Source: CAILKP01 sp038231815
GTDB lineage: Bacteria > Planctomycetota > Phycisphaerae > Phycisphaerales > UBA1924
DNA: 28,929 nucleotides
Direction: 5' to 3'
Assembly: GCA_038231815.1 (NCBI GenBank)
Contig: JBBRKQ010000051.1
Location: forward strand, 1-28,929
The notes beneath the pieces are model-generated. The model made no database searches and was not told where the DNA came from. It was given only the letters and a program-made list of their open reading frames with translations. The position numbers were made by a program, and so were the translations under genes. Below are positions 7,682-16,600 of the stretch, piece by piece (within the stretch, counting starts at the first letter, position 1; the number at the start of each line of letters is the position of its first letter).

Positions 7682-10459
7682 TCAGCAACCCGCGCCAAAC
7701 GCGTTAATGAACGCCACGAAGTCGTTGCCGTCAACAATCCCGTCCGCGCCACCATTCACGCCGCCAGCAACATCGGCCAGTGGGTCGCTGGCGCCAAAGG
7801 CGTTGATGAACGCCACAAAGTCGTTGCCGTCAACAATACCGTCCGGGCCGCCGTTCACGCCGCCGGCAAGGTCCGCCAAGCAAAGCAACGGGCAGGGAAC
7901 CGCGGGCGTCGCCGCGTTGTTTGGCAGCGTCAGGGCCAGTAGCACATCAAAGTCAATGGCGTTCTGGTTGGTGTCCTGGCACCCACCCTGCTTCCGCTGG
8001 GCGTACAGGATGTCACTCAGCGTGCCCGCCGCGGCCACACCTTCGAACGAGTCCACACCAAACCCATAGCCCACCAGGTCAACCACATCGCTGCGGGTAA
8101 ACTCCGTGCCCACAAGGTTTGAGGTGCTCACCAGCACCACGCGGCCAAAGCTGCTCTCCATACCAAACGGAACGGCCGGCCGGAAATCCGGCGTCGGGAT
8201 GATCGCACCACCGCTCGCGCCCGCCAACTGATTGGTAGCAATCAGCCGGTACTCACCGGGGTTAATCACGCCAGACAGCAGACAGATGCGATTGACAAAC
8301 CCGGTCAGGTCCGTGATCCGGGCCGACTGGAAGCTCCATCCATCCAAGCTCACCGGAGCGCTAGACCGATTGAAGATCTCCGCAAAGTCCGCCTCGTACC
8401 CGGAGGTGCTGTTGCCACCGCCGCCATATACCTTTGAGATCACAACCGCGGCATTTGAGTTGCCGCAATTGCCCACATCCAGCGGCAGCGTGCTCGTATC
8501 GCTGCGGCCAAGCGAGTCCGTCACCGTAATGGCCACGGTGCGGCTGCCCTGAGCGGCCGTTGAAGGCACGTTGTAGGCCACCGAGTACACGCCGTCACCA
8601 GCCTGCGCATCACCGTTCAAGCCGTTGTCAAGCAGCTGCACGGTCGCAGGTGCCCCGACAACGCCCGAAACATCCGCGCTCACCGCGACTCCGCCGGCCG
8701 AACTCGGCGAGACCCGAGCCGAAAGAATCACAGGGCTGCCTGCGCACACCGCCGAGAGCGAGGCGGCAGGAAAACCAGCCAGGAACCCGCCATCGGCGCG
8801 GTTCCGCGGGTTAACAGTGCCAAAGGCAAAGTCATTGAAGTTCTGGTTCGTGTCCTGCGCACCATCCTGCTTGCGCACCAGCGCCGTCGTCAGCACGGGG
8901 TTCGGAGTCGCCACCGGGCCGTTGCCCTCAAAGGTGATCGCGCCGTTGCCATAGCCTACAAAGTCCTCGATAGCGACATCGTTATAGTTGGTGCCCAGCA
9001 GTGTGCTGGATCGCACCAGCGCCACACGCCCGCCCGTGTTGCCCATGCCACCAAAGCCAAAGCGTTGGGCAAAGTCCGGCGTTGGCAGGGCGGCAAACCC
9101 ATTGACCGGATCGCTCATCTGCACCAGCAGCCGCTGGCCTGGCTGAACCGTCCCACGCAGCAGCACACGGTCGCCCGTGCTGTCAAAGCCCGCGATCGAG
9201 CCTTGGCTGGCATACTGCACCGACCAGCCATCAATGTTCACCGCCGAGGCCGAACGGTTGTAAAGCTCAACATAGTCCGCATTGGTCAGCGGGCCCTGAC
9301 CGGTCGTCAGGTCCGGCGTGTTGCCGCCCGCGCCGTACAACTGGCTGATCACAACCCGCGAAGCAGAGTTGGTGCTGCAGTTACCCACAGTCGCTGCGAT
9401 CGTGGTCATGCCCGTGCGGCTCTGACCATCGCTGATCATCGCATTGATCGACACCGGACCAACCGGGCGGCCCGCAGGAACCGCAGCCACAAACGTGAAC
9501 ACACCGTCACCGGCAAACGCATCGCCGTTTGTGCCATCATCCCGGAAGGCCTGAGCCGCGCTCAGACCCAGCGGCGAAAGATCCGCCGTCACTGCAAGGT
9601 TCGTGCTGATCGGGCCAGCTCCGCTCTGAGCCGTCACAGTAAACGTCAGCGAACCGCCGCTGCTGCACACCGCCGGTGGGCTCACATCACCCGTGCCCGC
9701 CGGACCGACCGAGCGAATCGCATTGCCGGTGAAGGTCACCATGTCAAAGCGCCAATTGCCCGATGCGTTGTTGTACGGGCCCGAGGTCGCACTGGCATAC
9801 GCCGGCGGCGTCAGTGACTGGTCGTACACCGACACAAGACGAATCCGGAAGTTCGGGTTGTCGTTGGCCCCAACAATCCCCGATAAATCCACCGTATTTC
9901 CGTTCTTCCAGCCGTTTGTCACGGCAGTCAAAACCGGCCCAATGCTCGTCCAATTCGTCCCGGCATTCAGTGAGTACTGCACCTGCATGTTCTTGACACC
10001 CTGATTGGTGGTGAACCAGTCAAAGCTAAACACAATGTCCGAGAAGTTCAGCGTGCTGACATCAAACTCCGCACCTTGGGAAAACTGCGGCGCAGCAAGC
10101 GCATAACCCACACCCGCGTTGGCAAGCGTTCCGTCGAAGCTGCCACGCACGCGCCAGAACTTGATGTTCATCGGGTCCGAACTGCCGGTGTTGGCGCTGG
10201 TTACTTCAGCGGCAGCGATCGACCCGGTTCGCACCGGACTGGTGCTGTACGTGTACGTGTTGGTCATCCCCAGCGGCAGCGCTGTGCCACGCCCGGTCGA
10301 TGGCGCCGGATTGTTGATGATCTGCCCCGTCGGCAGGTTGTTAAACGTCCACTGCGTAAACGCAACGGGCTGTGCCGAGGCGACCCCGGCCAGGGCGGCG
10401 ACAGTTACAGCGGTAATGGCAAGACAGCAACGATTGGCAGACAAGCAGCGTGGGCGCAT
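7682..10459 (-). CDS. Secreted lamin-tail-domain protein with GC-type dockerin
   Basis: The 925-residue protein has a signal peptide (1-29, ending ASA|Q). An N-terminal domain of unclear fold (~30-255) precedes two copies of a two-part module: an Ig-like 'DDGTNGD..AGDGV' domain (~260-362 and ~570-664) followed by a lamin-tail domain (~367-520 and ~670-850). The lamin-tail domains show VISQLYGAGGN / VISKVYGGGGN, Y.E.(Y/F)NRS and DGWS. The last 66 residues (860-925) are two dockerin-like repeats, each with an ADGIVDGNDFVAFINAF-type core, ending in Gly-Cys. GC-type dockerin tails are a known planctomycete C-terminal signature of exported proteins; how they anchor is not settled. An AAAGGA sequence 10 nt before the ATG supports the start. 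A terminator lies downstream. A role in surface or extracellular structure is inferred. Confidence 0.9.
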   Translation of the reverse strand: MRPRCLSANRCCLAITAVTVAALAGVASAQPVAFTQWTFNNLPTGQIINNPAPSTGRGTALPLGMTNTYTYSTSPVRTGSIAAAEVTSANTGSSDPMNIKFWRVRGSFDGTLANAGVGYALAAPQFSQGAEFDVSTLNFSDIVFSFDWFTTNQGVKNMQVQYSLNAGTNWTSIGPVLTAVTNGWKNGNTVDLSGIVGANDNPNFRIRLVSVYDQSLTPPAYASATSGPYNNASGNWRFDMVTFTGNAIRSVGPAGTGDVSPPAVCSSGGSLTFTVTAQSGAGPISTNLAVTADLSPLGLSAAQAFRDDGTNGDAFAGDGVFTFVAAVPAGRPVGPVSINAMISDGQSRTGMTTIAATVGNCSTNSASRVVISQLYGAGGNTPDLTTGQGPLTNADYVELYNRSASAVNIDGWSVQYASQGSIAGFDSTGDRVLLRGTVQPGQRLLVQMSDPVNGFAALPTPDFAQRFGFGGMGNTGGRVALVRSSTLLGTNYNDVAIEDFVGYGNGAITFEGNGPVATPNPVLTTALVRKQDGAQDTNQNFNDFAFGTVNPRNRADGGFLAGFPAASLSAVCAGSPVILSARVSPSSAGGVAVSADVSGVVGAPATVQLLDNGLNGDAQAGDGVYSVAYNVPSTAAQGSRTVAITVTDSLGRSDTSTLPLDVGNCGNSNAAVVISKVYGGGGNSTSGYEADFAEIFNRSSAPVSLDGWSFQSARITDLTGFVNRICLLSGVINPGEYRLIATNQLAGASGGAIIPTPDFRPAVPFGMESSFGRVVLVSTSNLVGTEFTRSDVVDLVGYGFGVDSFEGVAAAGTLSDILYAQRKQGGCQDTNQNAIDFDVLLALTLPNNAATPAVPCPLLCLADLAGGVNGGPDGIVDGNDFVAFINAFGASDPLADVAGGVNGGADGIVDGNDFVAFINAFGAGC

Positions 10460-10469
10460 GATCTCTCTT

Positions 10470-10475
10470 TCCTTT
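10470..10475 (-). promoter_or_regulatory. Shine-Dalgarno of the 925-residue gene
   Basis: AAAGGA on the minus strand, 10 nt from the ATG at 10459, fixes the start used above. Confidence 0.6.
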
Positions 10476-10620
10476 CAGATGGCGATGAACAAAGCATCGC
10501 GGGGTTGCACGGACACAGGAATCAAAGCAGCACGCTCTCACGCAGCTGCTTTTGGTAAACCCAACCTCCAACCCCAGCTCCAGCTCCAGCCACATCCAGC
10601 CAAGCCTGCCGCGTGCTCGC

Positions 10621-11634
10621 TCAAAAGCCAAGCCCGGGCTGGCTCAGCCACCCACCAAAGACTTTGGGCTCAAGCTCGTCGTACACCAGCGTGTTCACAC
10701 CATTGATAATCCCCTGAGTATGCCCAAACACGCCATCGCGTTTGGTGTCAGAGAACAGGAACACATGCCCATCAGCAAACGCTATGTTGCCGTACTGGGC
10801 CCGGCCACCCAGCGGATTAACCTGCTTGCCCGAGCCATGCGCGGGGCCAAAGTCCGTGTAGTTCTGGCGGCCCCACACCGAGCCATACGGCGCCACGATC
10901 GACTGAATCGGCCCATCGGTCAGAGCCTTGCACCCCACAGCACGAGAGCCATCGGGCATGGTAACGATGTCCGGGTTGGCCGTGACATCCGATGTCGCAT
11001 CACCAAACAGCGGCACCTTCGCCGTTGATGCAGCGCCCGTGATCTTGCTCTCACGCAAAGGCCCTTCCACAAACACGCGGTTCTTCGGGTCCGGCGCCGC
11101 CGTCGGAAAGATCGACTTCATCGCTGTCGAAGCCATGTACCACGACTGACAATAATTCGTGTTCAGGCCGCGAGTAATCAGTGTGGCAAGTTCTTCCGCA
11201 GAATATGTTCCCCATACCGAAGCGCTGCCACCCAGCCCCACCCGGCCCGGGGCCAGATTCTCGTTTGAACGGCTCGGACTGCTCGGGCACAGAATGTTGC
11301 CGGGGATGCTGTACCCACCGTTGAGCTGATCGGCAACCCAGCCCACCTTGTCAATCGCACCCTGCCCGCTCTGACGCCGGTTATCAAATGGCCCCGAACA
11401 GTAAAACCCTTTACTGTCGTTGCTATACGCCATGCTCGCCACCGCAAGCTGCCGCACACCCGAAGCACAAACCGTGGTCCGGGCGCTCTCACGAGCGGAG
11501 GACAGCGACGGCAGCAAGATGCCAACCAGCAGCGCGATAATCGCGATGACGACCAACAGCTCGATTAAAGTAAACGCTTTTACAACGGCTCGTGTAGGCA
11601 CTCCGTACCTTATCGCAATCAGGCGCAGTTCCAT
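10621..11634 (-). CDS. Type II secretion/pilin-like protein with prepilin N-terminus
   Basis: The 337-residue protein has a type IV prepilin leader and hydrophobic helix: a 20-residue leader ending in KA, then FTLIELLVVIAIIALLVGI (residues 21-39), with the conserved Glu at mature position 5. The residue before the cleavage site is Ala instead of the usual Gly. The remainder is a soluble domain. Near the end, GNIAFADGHVFLF resembles the ADG motif of planctomycete DUF1559/H-X9-DG proteins, although the preceding His is about 21 residues away rather than nine. Such proteins are processed by a prepilin peptidase and held at the membrane or in a pseudopilus; individual functions are mostly unknown. 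It is a stand-alone gene, with no other secretion genes nearby, 161 nt upstream of the lamin-tail gene in the same direction. Confidence 0.88.
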   Translation of the reverse strand: MELRLIAIRYGVPTRAVVKAFTLIELLVVIAIIALLVGILLPSLSSARESARTTVCASGVRQLAVASMAYSNDSKGFYCSGPFDNRRQSGQGAIDKVGWVADQLNGGYSIPGNILCPSSPSRSNENLAPGRVGLGGSASVWGTYSAEELATLITRGLNTNYCQSWYMASTAMKSIFPTAAPDPKNRVFVEGPLRESKITGAASTAKVPLFGDATSDVTANPDIVTMPDGSRAVGCKALTDGPIQSIVAPYGSVWGRQNYTDFGPAHGSGKQVNPLGGRAQYGNIAFADGHVFLFSDTKRDGVFGHTQGIINGVNTLVYDELEPKVFGGWLSQPGLGF

Positions 11635-11739
11635 AATAAAGTTCAGTTAAGCTTCTGTGAAGACGCCGCTCCACGATGCCACTCGCCCCGAAGGACTCAG
11701 GTTTCAACCCGAACCTTTACACGATCTTTACATTCTGAT

Positions 11740-12147
11740 CGCCCAGCTCTCGGCCGTTGTCCACCGCCCCACCGCGCCAACCACCACACTACACACACCA
11801 CACACACCACACCAAACCTCGCATACTTCCACAACCCCAAAAAAAGAGCGACTCCGCAATCGCGAAGTCGCTCAGTGTTACCTCAGGTTTCCAAGCCACA
11901 AGTCAAATAGGCCGCTTGTTCAGCAACCCGCCGCAAACGCATTGATGAACGCAATGAAGTCACTGCCATCAATAATGCCATCGGGCGACAGGCCATCCGC
12001 CCCGCCTCCAGCAACATCAGCCAGCGAATCGATCGCCACATCACCAGCGGAGAACGAATTAACAAACGCGATGAAGTCGCTGCCATCGACAATGCCATCA
12101 GGCACTCGGCCGGTTTCGCCGCCGCCAGCGATATCCGCCAGCGAGCA
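11740..12147. repeat. Duplicated 3' cassette, copy 1 (dockerin end + terminator + flank)
   Basis: About 400 bp here are nearly identical to 16601-17013. The shared block runs from CGCCCAGCTCTCGGCCGTTG through a CA-rich stretch, a rho-independent terminator, the stop codon and the whole GC-dockerin coding segment. It ends at GCCAGCGAGCA, where the two genes diverge. Differences are a few substitutions and a small indel in the CA-rich stretch. Confidence 0.95.
11839..11873 (-). terminator. Rho-independent terminator of the 970-residue protein gene
   Basis: On the minus strand GAGCGACTTCGC and GCGGAGTCGCTC (arms 11862-11873 and 11846-11857, one mismatch, 4-nt loop) are followed by seven Ts (11845-11839). 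It sits 47 nt after the stop. Confidence 0.92.
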
Positions 12148-14832
12148 TGGCTGGGATCCACAGGGAGTAACTGTGAACGTGGCGGTGTTGCTGGCAACCG
12201 TCGCGCAGCCGGAAGCCACGATACATAAATAGGCACCCGCATCGCTTGCCAAGAGGCTCGGGAGGCTAAGCACAGCCGTTGCGGCCGAAGGGTTTGCCGT
12301 CGCATCAATCGGCACACCATCCCGACGCCAGTTGTAGCTAAACGGGCCGGTCCCACCACTGATCGAGGCAATAAAGGTTGTTGCTGCCCCGATGCACGCT
12401 GTGCTTGTAGCTGGGGTCACGGCAACCGTAAACAACGCTGCGGGCACACTTAGCCGGGCTGAATAGTTGCTAAAACGGTTGTTGGCGGCAGTAAAGTCTC
12501 CTCCCACAAGGATGTCACCGCCGGTGAGCGTGATGATGGTCCGCCCGTTGTTACCTAGGCCACCTGGTACCGGCAGCGTTGCGCCCAGAGAGTTCGCCCC
12601 GATGGTGTTCCAAGCCTCTGCATCAAGGTATGCAACACGGTTGTACAAGCCGCCATTGCCCGCAGTACTAACAAAGTCGCCGGTGGCGACAAGCGTTCCA
12701 TTACTGACGGCAAGCCCGTAGACAGTGCTTAACTGGCCGTTGCCCGCAGCAGTGGTGATACCAGCAGCAACCGGTGCGAAGCTCACGCCGTCCCACGCGG
12801 CAACGGAGTTCAGGTCTGTAATCAGGTTGTCGGCGGTGCGGTTGAAGCGACCAGCAACAATAAGTTTGCCCTGATAAGTAGTCATACTCCAGACGCCGGG
12901 ATTAATCACCAACCCGCCCGCATCGCGAGTCAAGCCCGGGCCAACGGCTTCAAAGTCGGTGCCGTTAAAGCGAACTAGATAAGAGGCGGTACCCCCGACG
13001 ACAGTTGCCGCCTGGAAGGCACCGCCAACATAAAGATCGTTGTTGTATAAAGCCAACGACCAAACGGCCGAGCTGCTGCCGGAGTTGATGCCCGAGCCCA
13101 CCTGTGACCACGTTGTGCCATCGAACGTGGCGACGTTGCGCGCGGGCACTCCGTTTACCGATAAAAAGATCCCACCGACGTAGAACTTGTCATCCTTCGC
13201 CACCATCGAGTACACGCTATTGTTAGCGCTCAGGTTCACCCAAGTGCCGCTGATCGCATCCCACCGCGCCAGGCAGACAGGAGCCCCCGGCACCGTGCCA
13301 CCGGAGTTGCCGATGTTGAAGTTACCGCCGGCGTAGAGCTGGCCGTTATAAACGCCCAAGCTCAGCACCGTATCAAACTCGAGGCCTTGCCCGAATGTTG
13401 GGTTGCCGAGCCCAGCTCCAAAGGCCACCCAGTTTGTCCCGTTGAACATCGCAACACGCCGGGCGGCAACCCCGCCGATGGTATTGAAGTTGCCCGCGAC
13501 GACCAAGTTCCCGTTGAAGTACGTTGACGCCCAGATCGGGTTGTTAGGCCCACCGATGAACTGCGGGTCAAAGATACCCGTCACCGTGTTCAAGCGTGCG
13601 ATGCCCCTCGCACCGTTGACGCCAGCGGGGCCGATGCCTGATGGCCCAGCATCGCTGAACAAGCCCAAGGCATAGATGCTGCCATTAAACTCGACTATCG
13701 AGCGAACGAGCTGGTTAAGCCCGGTGGTGGCCGTAGGGCCAAAGCCGGACCAAGTGCCGGTCGTGTTGTCCAAAGCGACGATGCGGTTGACCGTGACGGC
13801 GGTAGCGCCGTTGTTGGCGGTCGCAAATCCACCGCCAACAAGCAGGCGACCGTTGGATGAGAGCAACGAGTTGACGCCGCTGGACAAGCCACCGGAGGTG
13901 CCCGAGAAGGGGCCAACCTGTGCCCAGGCGCTTCCTGTCCAGCGGGCAATGCGATTGACCGTGGTCGTTGTTCCGCTAGCGTTGGTGACCGCGGTGAAGT
14001 CGCCACCGACGAAAAGCGAGCCGTTGTGTGAGACCATCGCGGTCACGGCCGTAGTGCCCACCCCGTTCTGGCCCGCCACGTTGTTGCCCAAAGGTTGCCA
14101 GTTTGCACCATCAAAGCGAGCAACTCTGACGGTAGAGGTCGCGCCCGAAGACGTAAACATACCGCCAGCATACAGCTCGCCGTTGTGGACCGCCAAAGCG
14201 CTAACCGTGCCGCCAGTAAGCCCGTTGCCCATCTGCTGCCAGCTCGTACCATCCCACTGGGCGACTCGGCTGATGGCGACGGTCGGCACAACCGAAGGCC
14301 CCGTTTGAAGGAACGAACCGGCCGCAATGAGCCTGCCATTGAAACTAATCAACGCATTGACCGTCGTCGCGGTTCCGGTGGCGCTCGCCAGGCCGCCGCC
14401 AACAGACACCCACGCTGATCCGTCCCAACGAGCGACGCTATAAACAGGCTGCGATGAGCCGTTATTCAGGTACAGACCGCCGACATAGACCTCGTTATTG
14501 TGAACTGCCAGCGAGGTAATATTGATACCCGAAATAGCATCACCCACACCAGTACCCATCACCGTGACATTGCCCGATGCATCAAGCGAGCAGACGCGGT
14601 TCACCGGCGTGCTGCCATAGACGCCAAACGCTCCTGCAACCACCAGCCGGGCCGGCTGCGGGCCCGGCCCATCCGGATCCCACTGCACACTGGCAAACGG
14701 CGAGCCGTTAAAGCCAGACACACCCTGAAGGTCACCGTATACAAACGAGGGCGCACATTGCGCCAAACTTGGTGCCGCCGCGGCGGCGAGGCCGAGCATG
14801 GCTATACAGAGCGATTGGAAGCGACGAGACAT
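11920..14832 (-). CDS. Secreted propeller-repeat protein with Ig-like domain and GC-type dockerin
   Basis: The 970-residue protein starts at the ATG 14832, preceded by AGGAG with a 7-nt spacer. A signal peptide covers about residues 1-24 (SLAQ|C). Most of the protein (~30-790) is a repeat array: about 13 segments of the pattern NG.LYVGG.F (VHNGELYAGG, SHNGSLFVGG, YNGQLYAGG, YNNDLYVGG, SNGTLVATG and others), alternating with RWDG.AW..VG strands. This suggests one or two beta-propellers. An Ig-like domain (~793-892) has YNWRRDGVPID and DAGAYLC. The final 75 residues (896-970) are the double GC-dockerin (ADIAGGG..PDGIVDGSDFIAFVNSF, then a second repeat ending AAGC). It is probably exported and surface-associated; ligands are unknown. 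A longer frame to 15282 lacks coding character. Its 3' end lies in the duplicated cassette. Confidence 0.9.
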   Translation of the reverse strand: MSRRFQSLCIAMLGLAAAAAPSLAQCAPSFVYGDLQGVSGFNGSPFASVQWDPDGPGPQPARLVVAGAFGVYGSTPVNRVCSLDASGNVTVMGTGVGDAISGINITSLAVHNNEVYVGGLYLNNGSSQPVYSVARWDGSAWVSVGGGLASATGTATTVNALISFNGRLIAAGSFLQTGPSVVPTVAISRVAQWDGTSWQQMGNGLTGGTVSALAVHNGELYAGGMFTSSGATSTVRVARFDGANWQPLGNNVAGQNGVGTTAVTAMVSHNGSLFVGGDFTAVTNASGTTTTVNRIARWTGSAWAQVGPFSGTSGGLSSGVNSLLSSNGRLLVGGGFATANNGATAVTVNRIVALDNTTGTWSGFGPTATTGLNQLVRSIVEFNGSIYALGLFSDAGPSGIGPAGVNGARGIARLNTVTGIFDPQFIGGPNNPIWASTYFNGNLVVAGNFNTIGGVAARRVAMFNGTNWVAFGAGLGNPTFGQGLEFDTVLSLGVYNGQLYAGGNFNIGNSGGTVPGAPVCLARWDAISGTWVNLSANNSVYSMVAKDDKFYVGGIFLSVNGVPARNVATFDGTTWSQVGSGINSGSSSAVWSLALYNNDLYVGGAFQAATVVGGTASYLVRFNGTDFEAVGPGLTRDAGGLVINPGVWSMTTYQGKLIVAGRFNRTADNLITDLNSVAAWDGVSFAPVAAGITTAAGNGQLSTVYGLAVSNGTLVATGDFVSTAGNGGLYNRVAYLDAEAWNTIGANSLGATLPVPGGLGNNGRTIITLTGGDILVGGDFTAANNRFSNYSARLSVPAALFTVAVTPATSTACIGAATTFIASISGGTGPFSYNWRRDGVPIDATANPSAATAVLSLPSLLASDAGAYLCIVASGCATVASNTATFTVTPCGSQPCSLADIAGGGETGRVPDGIVDGSDFIAFVNSFSAGDVAIDSLADVAGGGADGLSPDGIIDGSDFIAFINAFAAGC

Positions 14833-14839
14833 GGTTCTT

Positions 14840-14844
14840 CTCCT
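14840..14844 (-). promoter_or_regulatory. Shine-Dalgarno of the 970-residue gene
   Basis: AGGAG on the minus strand, 7 nt from the ATG at 14832, decides this start against the 450-nt longer frame. Confidence 0.75.
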
Positions 14845-14938
14845 GACTGTTGAGGTCAATATGCAGGACTGAAACGAGTGGCGAAAAGCGGATGCCAGCC
14901 GATAAACCAAGAAACTTGCCGATCTGACCAAAGACCGC

Positions 14939-14966
14939 TTGACAGTGGCCGGATCTGAGGCATACT
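14939..14966 (+). promoter_or_regulatory. Sigma-70-type promoter for the 415-residue gene
   Basis: A perfect TTGACA (14939-14944), a 16-nt spacer and CATACT (14961-14966, four of six matches to TATAAT). Transcription would begin near 14973, leaving a leader of about 55 nt before the ATG at 15029. The TTG of the -35 box would itself open a longer frame, but translation from a promoter element is implausible. Confidence 0.6.
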
Positions 14967-15028
14967 CAGTGTACCCCACGGTAAAGTTTTTGCAATCAGT
15001 TTTTGAAAACTTATTCGAAGATCGAATT

Positions 15029-16276
15029 ATGAGCAACTTTCTGACATTGAAACGTGAAAACACCGGGGGGCCGCAGGGCGTCTTAACCGATTGTATGGAA
15101 AATGTTTGTGTTTCGTTCGGAAACCTCCTGTCTTCGGTCCCGGGAAACCCGATGGATTTACCCGGGGTGATGGACACCCTGGGCCTCACCCGAACATTGG
15201 CGTGGAAGGTGCTGCGCCTGTCGCGCGGGGAGGATGTGCTGGCCGCAGCCGAACACCTGCCCGGGCAGGACGGGATTGCCATTGTGCTGCGTGCTGCCAG
15301 TTCCGCCGGAGCCCGGCAGGCAGATATCGAGGCGGTGCGACAATCGACAGATCGGCTCTACTCCATGGTGGGTGAGCACGCCTCGTCACTGCCCGAGCTG
15401 CGCCGGCTGATTCAAGGCCTGGGCGCAAACCGGCATGAAAGAACAGATTTGCTGCAACGGCGAGCCGCGATGGAGGCGAACAGCCAAATTTGGGGCGTAC
15501 GAGCCGCGGTGGAGTACCGCGCCGATATTGTGATCGACCGCGATACTTCAAGCACGTGCGACCGCTGCGATCGGGCGTTCATCAAGGGGTTTGTTGATTT
15601 GGTGCGGGCCAACGAAGATTCCCGTTTTGAGTTTCTGCGAACGTACAACGCCCGAAGCATGAGCGATTCGGAGCCTTACCCAACGGATTCGTTATCGATT
15701 TTTCCCGAACAGGAAAGCGAAGGGGTGAGTTTCATTCGGGCCTCCTCCTCCAACCCGCTGCCACCGGTGTCGCGCCGAACTTGGGCCGATTCATCCGAAA
15801 GTTTCGACCTTCTGCCAGGCTCGGTCGGCAAGTCCGGGGCGACCACGGTGATGCTGGGGCAAATGATGCCCAGCTTTGTATACCGCCGGGCCACAGCAAG
15901 GGTTCCCGCGTTCCACCAAATGATCAGACTGGTGACACCGGTTGAACTGGTGTGCGTTGAACTGATCGTGCAGCGATCAATCTATCAGGAGTTCACGCCG
16001 ACCGTGCGTCTGTACGACATGATGCGAGCTCACCTGCCGATTGCAAATGAGTACAACATCGAACCACCGCGGATGAACACCGATGTGCGAATTACGGCGA
16101 TGGGCAGTGCGGACAAGGTGCCGCCGATTTTGGAAGTGCCGGGCCACGCGGAGATGCTGCGATCAGTCTACGAGCGGCTCGGTTGCCGCCCAGAGGACTT
16201 CGATGTCTGGCAGGTCCGCCTGCGGTACCCGCCGCTTCCCACAACAATGATCTGCGGCTTCGAACTGCCGAAGTAA
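15029..16276 (+). CDS. Hypothetical protein with possible N-terminal helix-turn-helix
   Basis: The protein has 415 residues from ATG 15029. I do not recognise a named family. Residues ~20-60 (MENVCVSFGNLLSSV..., then a helix-turn-helix-like MDTLGLTRTLAWKVLRLSR) suggest a DNA-binding start, as in some regulators. The middle is predicted mostly helical (ADIEAVRQSTDRLYSMVGEH, PELRRLIQGL), and the C-terminal half looks mixed alpha/beta (TPVELVCVELIVQRSIYQEF). No signal peptide or membrane segment is seen. The gene stands alone among minus-strand secreted-protein genes, has its own promoter-like sequence, and has G about equal to C on its coding strand while neighbouring plus-strand genes are strongly C-rich. 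A cytosolic regulator is a guess; transfer or a different history is possible. Confidence 0.72.
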   Translation: MSNFLTLKRENTGGPQGVLTDCMENVCVSFGNLLSSVPGNPMDLPGVMDTLGLTRTLAWKVLRLSRGEDVLAAAEHLPGQDGIAIVLRAASSAGARQADIEAVRQSTDRLYSMVGEHASSLPELRRLIQGLGANRHERTDLLQRRAAMEANSQIWGVRAAVEYRADIVIDRDTSSTCDRCDRAFIKGFVDLVRANEDSRFEFLRTYNARSMSDSEPYPTDSLSIFPEQESEGVSFIRASSSNPLPPVSRRTWADSSESFDLLPGSVGKSGATTVMLGQMMPSFVYRRATARVPAFHQMIRLVTPVELVCVELIVQRSIYQEFTPTVRLYDMMRAHLPIANEYNIEPPRMNTDVRITAMGSADKVPPILEVPGHAEMLRSVYERLGCRPEDFDVWQVRLRYPPLPTTMICGFELPK

Positions 16277-16600
16277 ATGGCCTCATGCTCGTAACCATTG
16301 CAGCGTGCACAAAGTCTGCCGGCACCTACCGGACCTTACCACGGCAACCCCGGCGCACCAGAATACGCCAACCAGTTGGTACAAATATCCCACAGATATC
16401 GCACAGGAAGCAGCGTAATGAATGGACCATGAACCCGCTGAATACGACCAGCGCTGTGTTCAGAGTAAGCCGTACAAAGCCCTGTCTGACAAAAGCTGGC
16501 AAGCCACGCTCGATGCACCCAAGCAGCGTGATGCTAAACCGAGAGCAGACTTCCAAGAAAACTAGGCCAAATGGTGCACCATTCCAAGCCGCTGCGCCTT
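16277..16600. other. Intergenic region with one possible small ORF
   Basis: Moderate GC, unlike the flanking DNA. Apart from the candidate 47-residue ORF (16422-16565) nothing else is supported. The long frames on both strands look like chance. Confidence 0.5.
16422..16565 (+). CDS. Possible small protein, 47 residues
   Basis: An ATG at 16422 opens a 47-codon frame ending at TAG 16565. The product is hydrophilic and of ordinary protein composition: it starts MDHEPAEYDQRC, contains KALSDKSWQATLDAPKQRD and ends ADFQEN. An AGGAAG lies 11 nt upstream of the start, and an in-frame TGA immediately precedes it. No family is recognised. It could be a real small gene or the 3' remnant of a lost one. 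It lies between the orphan 415-residue gene and duplicated cassette copy 2. Confidence 0.35.
   Translation: MDHEPAEYDQRCVQSKPYKALSDKSWQATLDAPKQRDAKPRADFQEN

Noticed and set aside
14939..15028. Longer start (TTG at 14939) for the 415-residue gene
   Set aside because: The TTG is part of a TTGACA -35 box with a matching -10; the ATG at 15029 is a better start.
14833..15282. 450-nt 5' extension of the 970-residue gene
   Set aside because: A signal peptide with AGGAG at 7 nt marks the start at 14832, and the extension overlaps the divergent gene and its promoter.
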